Shown here in pieces: positions 1 to 7,725 of a stretch of 12,908 nt of DNA (position 1 is its first letter; each line of letters begins with the position of its first letter). The position numbers and the translations under genes are program-made. Source of the stretch: Polyrhizophydium stewartii (lineage: Eukaryota; Chytridiomycota; Chytridiomycetes; Rhizophydiales); assembly GCA_027604665.1 (NCBI GenBank), contig JADGIZ010000493.1:1-12908 (forward strand). Reading direction: 5' to 3'. The notes under the pieces are model-generated. The model had not been told where the DNA came from. It saw only the letters and a program-made list of their open reading frames with translations, and made no database searches.

Positions 1-67
1 TCGCGCGTCGGCCGAGAACGAGGACCTTGGCGGCGACATCACCGAGGTCGGCGAGGAGTCGTACGCC
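1..67 (+). repeat. Left arm of a terminal inverted repeat (coding)
   Basis: Bases 1-67 match the reverse complement of 12842-12908 with mismatches only at positions 1, 5 and 46. Both arms are coding, in the same frame of two related genes. The repeat runs off both edges of the window, so its full length is unknown. Similarity stops abruptly after base 67. Confidence 0.9.
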
Positions 68-142
68 ATTGCTGCCGCCGTGGATCTTTCCGTGCCTCTT
101 CTGCCCGTCAGCGAGAAGGGGAAGATTGACGTGTCACCCTGA
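1..142 (+). CDS. 3' end of an unidentified gene (partial, C-terminal 46 residues)
   Basis: The reading frame starting at base 2 is open from the window edge to TGA at 140-142. Its translation begins RASAENEDLGG and is acidic and glycine-containing. I do not recognise the family, and only the C-terminus is present. What makes it credible as coding is that the first 22 codons (through ...EESYA) recur almost base for base at the other end of the window on the opposite strand (12842-12908), in the same reading frame, with one synonymous third-position difference in the core. After that point this copy ends with a different tail (AIAAAVDLSVPLL...) and terminates after 46 residues, against 57 in the other copy. 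No membrane segment or catalytic motif is visible in the fragment. It is 213 bp upstream of the RPB12 start, on the same strand. Confidence 0.65.
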   Translation, partial: RASAENEDLGGDITEVGEESYAIAAAVDLSVPLLPVSEKGKIDVSP

Positions 143-355
143 GCCGTATCCGCTTGTATCATCCAACCATCGAATCACTCATAAATTTGCACTTTTGAAA
201 GAGCCTCTGCCTCTGTCCTTGCGCAATCGGCTGCCTCGATCCGCCAGCAGCGGCCCAGGGCGTCTGCATTTCCGCCATTGCCGGCAGCGTCCTGCGCCGG
301 TTTCTGTCAGTCAGGTCGTCGCAGCACGGCAGCTGATATTTTCTTCCGACACAAC
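143..355 (+). promoter_or_regulatory. Intergenic region upstream of RPB12
   Basis: This 213-bp gap holds the 3' flank of the partial gene and the presumed promoter and 5' UTR of RPB12. The only AT-rich stretch is around 175-200, containing ATAAATTT at 181-188, about 170 bp before the RPB12 ATG; it could act as a TATA-like element, but that is a guess from composition. I see no RNA gene or repeat here. Confidence 0.35.
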
Positions 356-747
356 ATGGACGGAGCACCCGCGCGCCAGCAGCGCATCGACGTCACGTAC
401 ACGTGCGGAGGTGCGGGCGAGCGGCTGCATGCCGCGGTGCAGATGTGGCCAGCGGCGCGCGGCTCCTGCTGCTCCCGCCTGCCTGTCTTTGCGGCAGCAC
501 CCTGGTAGCTGCGGCCGCTGACGCTGTGCCCCGCGACGATCACGAGCAGAGTGCGGAGCGGACAACCAAATCAAGCCTCGCGAGCCCATCCGCTGCAAGG
601 ACTGCGGCTATCGCATCATGTACAAGAAGCGCACCAAGCGAAGTGAGCCTATCTGCCGCAGAAGCACGCCCACGCTTCCGTGGCCGCGCTCTGGCTGCGG
701 TTCGCTGACCGTCTGGCTTTGCAGTGGTGCAGTTCGAGGCCAGGTGA
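356..747 (+). CDS. RPB12: RPABC4 (Rpb12/Rpc10), zinc-binding subunit shared by RNA polymerases I, II and III
   Basis: Exons 356-410, 550-642 and 725-747 give 56 residues ending in MVQFEAR, the hallmark C-terminus of this family. The small subunit sits in the nuclear polymerases and stabilises the Rpb3-side assembly. The protein shows a zinc ribbon, C-x2-C (TCGECG, residues 17-20) followed by C-x2-C (RCKDCG, residues 34-37), then the conserved [10 protein letters not shown] basic stretch. Intron 1 (411-549, GTGCGG...GAGCAG) is placed so that the first zinc knuckle reads CGEC. Intron 2 (643-724, GTGAGC...TTGCAG) makes the split codon A|TG give the invariant Met before VQFEAR. Both introns contain CGCTGAC branch-like sites. 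Length matches the family. It converges with the coiled-coil gene, whose stop lies 200 bp downstream. Confidence 0.96.
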
Positions 748-947
748 ACGGCCGCTTCTCGCCCAAGGACGGGCGGCCGGCTCCTTGCCGCTCGCTGCGG
801 CGCACGGGATGCGCGAAGCGGGTGCGGGAGTGCGGCGCACACACTCGGATTCCTCTCACGATAATCTGGACAACAAAGCGGATATTTGTTGCTCGCAGCC
901 AGCTGGATTGCAGCAGGAGGCAGCATGTGCCAGCGAAGCCGAGCTGC

Positions 948-3900
948 TCATGCGACGGTGCCTCCGAGGCGCTTGAGCTCGGCCTCCATCTTGACCATCT
1001 TGCATGTTAGCTCCTCAAGCAGCTTCTGCATCTTGACGTTGATGCTCGACAGAATCGCGGGGTCGACCTTTTGCATCGCGGTCGTCGACGACAGTATGTT
1101 CATGTTGAACGTCTGCGCCGTGCGCGGCTTGGCGTCGGGCTGCAGCTTGCTCGCGTGCTCCTGCAGGATGTACTGTTGCATGATCTTGGACTTTTGCTCG
1201 AGGTCCTCGGTCATGCGGTTGATGCGGTCGGATGCGGTACGCAGCTGGACGGCCAGTCAGCACGCGGCTCACACAGTCGGCGGGTGAGACAGGCAGGCGC
1301 TTGCCTCGTCCTCGGCATGCCGAACTCGCTTGTTTAGGATCTCATTCTCCTGTGCGAGGTTCATCAGGTCGCCCTTGAGGCTGTCGATCTTGGGGTTGTG
1401 CTGCGCGCCATCGCTCGCAGGGCCGTGTGGGGTGTAACTCTGCTGCAAAGCCGATGATGACGCCGACGGCTTAATGCCGTGGGACGCCTGGTGCGTTTCT
1501 TCTTCCTCCTTCTGCTTGCGCTCCTTGAGCAGCTGCTTTTGCAGATCCTTGACCTGGCGGCCGCGCATGAAGTCAGCGCGCCACCAAGCCCGCTGCACTC
1601 GGTCTATGGCGGTGGACTCACGATCTGCGCGCTCTTGCGCTCGACAATCTTCATCTCGTTCTCGGTCTCGGCCAGCTTCTTGGCCTTCTCGTCCTTTTCT
1701 GTACTAACGGCTGCGAGTGCTGCCTCAAGCTCGCTGATCTTGCTGCCGGTTGAGTTGCGAGCGGCGTCGAGCTCTGCTGCCTGAGAGGCGAGAGTAGCCT
1801 CGGCCGCAGCCAGCCTTTCCTTGAGCTGAGCGAGCTGGGCCGTCGCTTCGTCGCGGTCCTTTTCAAGCTTGGCGATTGAGCGCTTCAGAGTGGATTCGGC
1901 GTGGGCAAGCTCATCGTTGCGTGACTTGAGCTTCTTGTTGGCCTCCTCGCGCTCCAAAAGCGTCTTGGATGTCCGCTCGTTGGACGCGCGCGCAACCTCG
2001 AGCTCCTGCGAGAGCACATCGAACTTGGATTGCAGCCCGGAGGCCTGCTCGGTCAGCGACGCGACCTGGGCCTTGAGCGCCGCCTCATCTTCGATGGCCT
2101 TGGCCGCGTCAGCACTCTTGGCCCCCAGCTGCTTGGTCAGATCCGCGACCTTGGCGTTGAGCGCTTCGCTCGCTTTGGTGTGTTCGCTGCGCACAGTCTG
2201 CAGCTCCTGCTCCAGCGTCTTGAGGCGGGTCATGGATTTACCAAGCTCCTCGCTCTTTGTGAGGAGCTCCTTCTCAAACTTCTTGCTCGAGTCGGCCTTG
2301 TACGTGTCAAAGTCCTTGCGAACCTTTTCTACATCGGCGGCGAGTCTGGCCTTTTCCTTCTTGGTGCGCTCTTCGATGTCAATGCGCTCCTTGACGAGCT
2401 TGGTCTCAAGGTCGACGCGCTCCTTTCTTGCCTTATCGTCAAGCTCGGCGCGCAGCTTCTTCTCGTCCGCATCCTTGCTCGCGTGGATCGCCGTGATCTG
2501 CTCCTGGAGGCTCTTGACGAGCGTGTCGCTGACTTCCTTGTTCTTGCTGGCTTGCTTCAGCAGCGCCTCAATCTCCTTGCGCGAAGCTTCAACGCTCTTC
2601 TGCAGGGCACTTGCCTCGTCCTTGCGCTTGCCGACTTCGGCCTCGAGCTCAGCAATCCGCGCAGACGTCTGCTTGTGCAGGGCCGCGAGCTGTTGCGTGC
2701 TGTCGGCGAGCGACTTTTCGAGCGACGCGCGCACCTCCTTGATCGCACTCTGGTGCTTAGCCTCGAGTTCAGCCACTTTTGTCTTGTGCCTCTGCTCAGC
2801 AGCCTCGAGCTCCTTCTTTGCCTGCGCAAGCTCGAGTGCATGTTTCTCTTTGAGCGCGTCCATGGCGGATGCGTCCGACATGTGCGTCTTGATCTGCGAC
2901 TCGAGAACAGCCTGCTGCTTCGAATGAGCAGTCTGCAGCTGCGTCTTCTCAGACTCGAACGACATGCGCAGGGCTTCAACTTGCGACTTGTGCGTCTGCT
3001 CGATCTCGCTGATCTGCTTGGCGTGGTGAACAATCAGAGCCGCAAGCTCCTTCGCTTTGGCGTCCATCTCGTTGGCGTGCTTCTTTTCGAGCGCCTCGAT
3101 GACAGACTTGTCGGACATGTGGGATGTGATCTTCTCCTCAAGCGCAGCAATCTGCTGTGAGTGCGCTTCTTGGATCTGCGCCTTCTGCTTCTCAAACGAT
3201 GCGCACTGCGCCTCAATCTCCGTCTTGTGCGATGCCGCGAGATCGTCGAGTTTGCGCTGCAACGTTGCAAGCTTTGAAGCTGTGTCGCTGTCCGCCGACT
3301 GAGCGGCTAAAGCCGCGTCCCTGAGCTCTTGGGCATGCTTTGCGACAAGCGACGCAATCTCTGCAGAGTGTTGCTCCTTCAGCCGTGCGATTTCTGCTTC
3401 GTGCGCATCGTGCGCGCCGCGCACGGCCTTCTCGACCGCATCTGCAATGACTGTGTCACTTGCTTCGGGCGCTTGCGTGGTTGCATTGGGATGCGAAGCA
3501 GCTTGAGTTGGAGCCGCGTCGTTTTGCGAAGCTGTGTGCTCGCGGATTTTGCGGAGTTCTTCGGCGTGCTCCTCACTCATTGAAGTTAGTTTGGCTGCGT
3601 GCTTCTCTCGAAGGGCTTGCATCTCAGCCTCGATCTTGGTCACCGCTTCGGCACCAGATGACGCCGCGTCAGAAGAATCGCCGCTGTGCTGGGAAACCGC
3701 TTGGGCTGCGGCTTTCTTGGCCTCCTCGAGCTGCTCCTCGAGATGGGCGAGACGGTTGCGCAGCTCGTTGGACTCCATGTTCAGATCAGTGAGCTGCTCA
3801 GCTTTGACCGCGGCGTTCTTCTCCGCCTCAAGCCTTGCGTTCTTTGCATCCGCAAGGTGGGCTTCGATTTCGGCAATGTGGCGGTTGAGCTTCTCGGTGT

Positions 3901-5880
3901 CTGCAACGTGCACGCGCGTCTGCTGTGTGAGCTTGTCTATCTCGGCAAGCTTGCTGGCAAGATCAGTGCGTGTAGCAGCAAGGTCTTGGGCGGTGCGGAG
4001 ATTGACATCGTCGAGTTGCTTGCGGGCGGCGGGCGATTCTTCGAGTGCCTTTTGAGCACTCGCGAGCTTATTCTCGAGCTCCTTGATCTGCGCATCGCAC
4101 TTTCGGAGACGCTCGACGGCCTCTGCGCCAGCCGCGTTTGGAGCCTCGTGAGCTGTAGGAGAGATTTGTGCGCCAGCGTGCTTGGCAGCGTCGAGAGCCG
4201 ATTTCAGATGTGCAATCTCGTCGTGTGCTGCTTTGAGCTGTTGCTCGAGCTTGCGGTGCTGCTCGTCGCTCACACCGGCAGATGACAAGCCAGATACAGC
4301 AGCAAGGTTTGTGGTCGACGTGCTGGCATGCGAAGATGCTGCATTCTGCCCCTGCGGCGGATGATTGGGCGTGGCAGTCGTCGTCGCCGAAGCTGTCGCG
4401 CTGGCTGTTGTGCGGGACCACCAGTTTCCGCGGGACGCTTGTGCCTGCGCCTGTGCTTGGTTTTGTTGCGAGGCATGGCCGGGAGGCTGTAGACCAGATG
4501 TGGTCGAGACGCGGCCGACAGCCTGTGCTCCGGACTTGCCCTCGTCGAGGTCCTCCGAGATCGAGTTGGAGATGGTCATGGACGACGCGTGTGACACGTT
4601 GGATCCAGGCGTCTGCTGGCCGGCAGCGCTGGCAGTCGATGCACCCGCGGTCCCCTGCTGCTGGCGCGACCACCAGGCCTTGGCCGTCTGGCTCGCGTTG
4701 GCAAGCGAGCTGAGCGCATCGGTGGTGCCGCCAGTGCGCTTGCGCTCCGCTTCGAGCTGCGACTTGACGTCGTCGAGCTCAAAGCGGACGGCCGCAAGCG
4801 TCTCTTCGAGCCTGGTCTTGCCCGTGCGCAGATCAATTTGCTGCTTCTCGCATGCCTTGACCTGCGCGCGCATGATCTCGATGTCGGCCATCTCGGAGAC
4901 AACCGCTGCGTTGCCATTGCTGGGCTCCTCTGAGCCGCCGGCGGGCAGGCCGCTCAGAGGCGTGCCAGTCTTTTCGCAGACGGCCGTGAGCTGGGCAGTG
5001 AGATGCGAGATCTTAGCCTCGAGCTTTTTGCGCGTTGAGTCGGCCTGTGTGACGATGGCGTGTATGTTCTCCTTGAGCGCATCGTTCTGTCGATCGCGGT
5101 CAGCTGCGTTCGCTGTCCGCGCTCTGGCCTGTGACGGCTGTCCGATCTTACCTGCATCTTCTGGTCGCCGAGAAGCTCCAGCTCCGTGCGGAGCTTTGCG
5201 TTCTCGTCCATGAGTGCCTGCACCGTCTGCTTGTCGCGCGACCGGTTGGCGAGGGCTGCCGGCACGCCTCGTCAGCGACATGGCTCTAAACCGCGTCGCG
5301 CGCGATTCCCCAGACGCAGGAGGTGCGATTCCAGCTGGCAAGCGACGCACCAACAGCCTTCTTGAGCAGCTTCTCCGTCTCGGCTTTCTCTTTGATGGCG
5401 GCCTGGGCTTGTCCGCGCTCCTTTTCGAGCTCTGCATGGCGATGAGCCAGCGCAAGTTGCCGCCGTGCGTCGATTTGAGATTTGGTCAGGGTCGCGAAAG
5501 GGCAGCCATGCGCGAGAGAGGGTTGGGGGCGTGGGTCAGCAGGCGGCAGGCGGCAGGCACAGTAGGCGCAGCATGTGTGCGCGGCGCGAGGTAGCACACC
5601 GGCGGCGAGCCTCTCGGTCTTCTCGATCGCCGCGTTCCGCTCGAGCGTGAGCTGCTGGATCTGCATGCGACCGATAATCCCCCGCGCGCGCAGCATCAGC
5701 GCACATGGCCGACGATCTGCGCCGCTCCATCGCCTACTGCCGCCGCACCATTACTTGCGACGAGGCCTCTGGGTCAGCCGCGCCTTTGTCTACGGCATCC
5801 GATGCTGGGGCCGCCGCAACGCCGATGACCGGCGTGTCGCTCGCGCCGTGAGTCGGCGCTTCTGCAGCCGCGGTCTCCAT
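948..5880 (-). CDS. Large coiled-coil trafficking protein, CCDC186/CCCP-1-like C-terminus
   Basis: Proposed exons in transcript order: 5880-5755, 5660-5600, 5431-5351, 5255-5152, 5086-1622, 1553-1305 and 1244-948, about 1460 residues. The start is the METAAAEAP Met, followed by an Ala-rich 40-residue head. From residue about 43 the protein is nearly continuous heptad coiled coil rich in E, K, A, L and Q, interrupted by a low-complexity Ser/Ala/Gln/Thr linker at about 265-400 holding two WWSR motifs (residues 262 and 346). The last exon (residues 1363-1460) has [14 protein letters not shown] and later [15 protein letters not shown], which resembles from memory the conserved C-terminus of CCDC186/CCCP-1, a Golgi-associated Rab2 effector in dense-core vesicle maturation. 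Family assignment is inference; other golgin-like proteins are possible. The large exon has 1155 uninterrupted codons. Intron 1244/1305 appears to be GC-AG. Confidence 0.85.
1245..1304 (-). other. Probable GC-AG intron in the coiled-coil gene
   Basis: The exon frame reads ...RVRHAEDE and then meets GAG|GCAAGC, a good match to the GC-donor consensus. The acceptor is CCGTCCAG, 13 nt after a GTGCTGAC branch-like site. Splicing joins HAEDE to [10 protein letters not shown] in phase 0 and keeps the coiled coil continuous. The nearest in-phase GT donor (GTGTGAG, 1274-1273) would leave an intron of only 30 nt and add a Cys/Pro-containing ACLSHPPT stretch. A weak GTTCGG donor just upstream is also in phase. 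Confidence 0.6.
2790..3170 (-). repeat. 79-codon internal duplication within the coiled coil
   Basis: Two coding blocks with the same pattern start at 3163 and 2926, 237 bases (79 codons) apart. The first reads [18 protein letters not shown] and the second [18 protein letters not shown], followed in both by an EKKHA/KEKHA segment. These are residues from about 766 and 845. Further HA/HK-EIA-type units occur upstream, so the rod seems to have grown by internal duplication. The register preserves heptads only approximately (79 is 11 heptads plus 2). Confidence 0.75.
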
Positions 5881-6137
5881 TTCAGTTCGAGAAACTCGCC
5901 CGCCGACCTCGGTCGCAGGCAAAAGCGGTCGGAAACCCCCCGATTGAAATACAAGACTGTTTCTATTCACCCCAACATACTTTACTCTTCCGCACGCATG
6001 GGGATCGCTCCATTCGAGTCGAGCAGCCACGACCAAGCCTCACGCAAGTTCCGCACACACACGTACGGCGCGGCACGCATATCTCGAGACGGCCTTCGGC
6101 ATCGGTTTTCAACTCGAGCGCCACAAGACGGCCTCCG
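5881..6137 (-). promoter_or_regulatory. Intergenic region between the rhomboid and coiled-coil genes
   Basis: This 257-bp gap holds the 3' flank of the rhomboid gene and the presumed promoter of the coiled-coil gene, both on the minus strand. The stretch 5943-5997 is markedly richer in A and T than its surroundings and lies 65-120 bp before the proposed start, a reasonable place for core promoter elements. The minus-strand frame stays open to an upstream ATG at 6036, but the extra residues do not look like coding sequence. No RNA gene is seen. Confidence 0.4.
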
Positions 6138-7562
6138 CTAAGTCCCAATGCTTGTGACAACGTCAAACTTTTGGCTGCACCACGGCAAGCCTGGGATGCA
6201 GTTGAAGTACTTGCACCACGTGCAGCTCATGGTGTTGTCATAGAAGCCCTTTGTGACGAGTGCAAAGAACACGACGAGCGCGGGCAGGGACAGGACCATG
6301 AGCGCAAGCTTCCGCCTGCGGTCCCACTTGCTAAAGTAGATCTTGGGCATGAACAAGATGCCGAGCGGGAGGCCCGTGACGAAGCCGCCCACGTGCGCAA
6401 AGTTGTCAATGTATGGCAGCATGCCGATCATGAACGAGAAGATGATGTTGGCGAGCATCTTGAAGAGCTCGATCCAGGGGTGCTTGATGAGGCTCCAGTT
6501 CTGGATCAGATCGAGCAGCAGGCAGGCGATCATGCCGTAGAGCGAGCCAGAGGCGCCGACGCTCGGCACACGCACGTCGCTGAGCCCCGCGCCAAAGAGG
6601 AACCCGCCGACGCCGGAGCCAATGTAGATGATGGCCATGCGCCACCAGCCCATGTCCTTTTCGAGCTGGAAACCCGTCTGGACTTGGAAAGAGAGGTTGA
6701 AGAGAATGTGGACCACACCCGCGTGCAGCGCGATCGGGACAAAGAAGCGGAACCACTGGTCCGGTTTGCCGCTCGGGAAGCCGCCCCATGTACACAGATC
6801 CAGCAGCGTACACACGGTCCCGTTCGTCAGTGACCCCTGGATGCCCGAGGGACACACAAAGGTCAGGTTGGCCTTGTCGAACCCGGTGCCCGATTTCATG
6901 CACGGCACGAAGCGGCCGCCCATGGCGATGAGCGTCTGTGTTCGGTCCAGATGGCGAGTGGCATCGCAGAGCCGTCGACGGCCGAGGCCGACGAGGCGGG
7001 TTGTGTGCGTCAGCATCGCGCCGACGAGCGCGGCCAGAGTGCGTGCGCGACTCACGCCCGACGTCGGCCCGATCATGTAGTTGAAGGGATTCGTCTCGAT
7101 GGGCGATCCCGTTGTCTTTGCGTTGAGGATAAACGACACGATCATGGCCACGACCTGGCCCGTGGTGACGATGGTCAGGAAGTACGGATAGTGCGTCTTG
7201 AGGCTCGAGAGCTGCTTGCGGACAAAAGGGTCGTTGAGGGCGTGCGGCCGGTCGCTCGCGGCGTTCTTGTCCCGCCCTTTGCCCCGGGTCTTGTCCGCCT
7301 GCCGCGCGAGCGTCGCGCTCTCAAAGTCGCCTGCTGGCGCGACGCGGTTCGCGGATGTTGTCTGAGCGAAGCTGTCGCCATCCACGCCCCACTCGCCGCC
7401 GCCGGCGCCGCCCATCGGGACGAGCACGCTGACGTCGTCGGCCGACGGCGCGCGCGAAACCGGGTTCGAGTAGAACAGATAGTCGTCCCGGATGTCGAGC
7501 TCATAGACCGTCTCGGGCAGCGACGGCTTTGGCGCATGCGGGTCGGACGGGTATCGCGACAT
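6138..7562 (-). CDS. Rhomboid-family intramembrane serine protease, 7-TM
   Basis: Exons 7562-7056 and 6935-6138 give 434 residues, starting MSRYPSDPHAP. Rhomboids cleave transmembrane proteins inside the bilayer of secretory-pathway membranes. A hydrophilic cytosolic region (residues 1 to about 135, with an acidic/aromatic LDIRDDYLFYS segment) precedes TM1 (YPYFLTIVTTGQVVAMIVSF). A lumenal loop with Cys 181, 197, 211 and 217 follows. The oxyanion-side motif HAGVVHILFN (His240, His245, Asn249), the nucleophile motif GASGS (Ser298) and the catalytic histidine in NFAHVGG (His350) are all present, so it is predicted active. A seventh TM lies near 379-397, and the C-tail carries a Cys cluster (407, 410, 415, 422). 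The 120-nt intron (6936-7055, GTGAGT...ACACAG) lies between MIGPTSG and TLIAMGG. The gene follows the dynein gene head-to-tail. Confidence 0.93.
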   Translation of the reverse strand: MSRYPSDPHAPKPSLPETVYELDIRDDYLFYSNPVSRAPSADDVSVLVPMGGAGGGEWGVDGDSFAQTTSANRVAPAGDFESATLARQADKTRGKGRDKNAASDRPHALNDPFVRKQLSSLKTHYPYFLTIVTTGQVVAMIVSFILNAKTTGSPIETNPFNYMIGPTSGVSRARTLAALVGAMLTHTTRLVGLGRRRLCDATRHLDRTQTLIAMGGRFVPCMKSGTGFDKANLTFVCPSGIQGSLTNGTVCTLLDLCTWGGFPSGKPDQWFRFFVPIALHAGVVHILFNLSFQVQTGFQLEKDMGWWRMAIIYIGSGVGGFLFGAGLSDVRVPSVGASGSLYGMIACLLLDLIQNWSLIKHPWIELFKMLANIIFSFMIGMLPYIDNFAHVGGFVTGLPLGILFMPKIYFSKWDRRRKLALMVLSLPALVVFFALVTKGFYDNTMSCTWCKYFNCIPGLPWCSQKFDVVTSIGT

Positions 7563-7725
7563 TGCTGTCGTGCGATGGCAAGCTCGCTCAAAGGAAGATT
7601 GCTCAAACCCAGCGCGCGCTTTGGGCAGCGCAGCGTGGCGCGGCGTGGCGCGGCTCAGACGGGACTTGCACTCATGGGCTGACAAGTGAGATACAAAGAA
7701 GCGACTACAGCCGAGCAGACGGCGC
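7563..7725 (-). promoter_or_regulatory. Short intergenic spacer between dynein intermediate chain and rhomboid genes
   Basis: Only 163 bp separate the dynein stop codon from the rhomboid ATG on the same strand, so terminator, promoter and both UTRs must share it. It contains a short GTGGCGCGGC-type direct repeat near 7633-7655. I see no convincing TATA box or RNA gene. Confidence 0.3.

Noticed and set aside
1869..3160. Long plus-strand reading frames (352 and 376 codons) opposite the coiled-coil gene
   Set aside because: They are antisense shadows of a stop-poor, GC-rich coiled-coil exon. Their Ser/Ala/Leu-rich composition mirrors Glu/Lys/Ala codons on the other strand, and no domain is visible.
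4365..5213. 282-codon plus-strand frame opposite the same gene
   Set aside because: The minus strand here is clearly coding and continuous with the main exon; the plus frame shows no recognisable motif.
5286..5696. Single-exon reading from an ATG at 5696 through 5286
   Set aside because: It would retain a Cys/Pro-rich stretch (5599-5432) that is better explained as an intron: removing it joins RLAA to ELEKERGQ in perfect coiled-coil frame.
5881..6036. Upstream in-frame ATG for the coiled-coil gene at 6036
   Set aside because: The extra 52 residues cover an AT-richer promoter-like stretch and lack the Ala/Glu character of the rest; METAAAEAP at 5880 is the more natural start.
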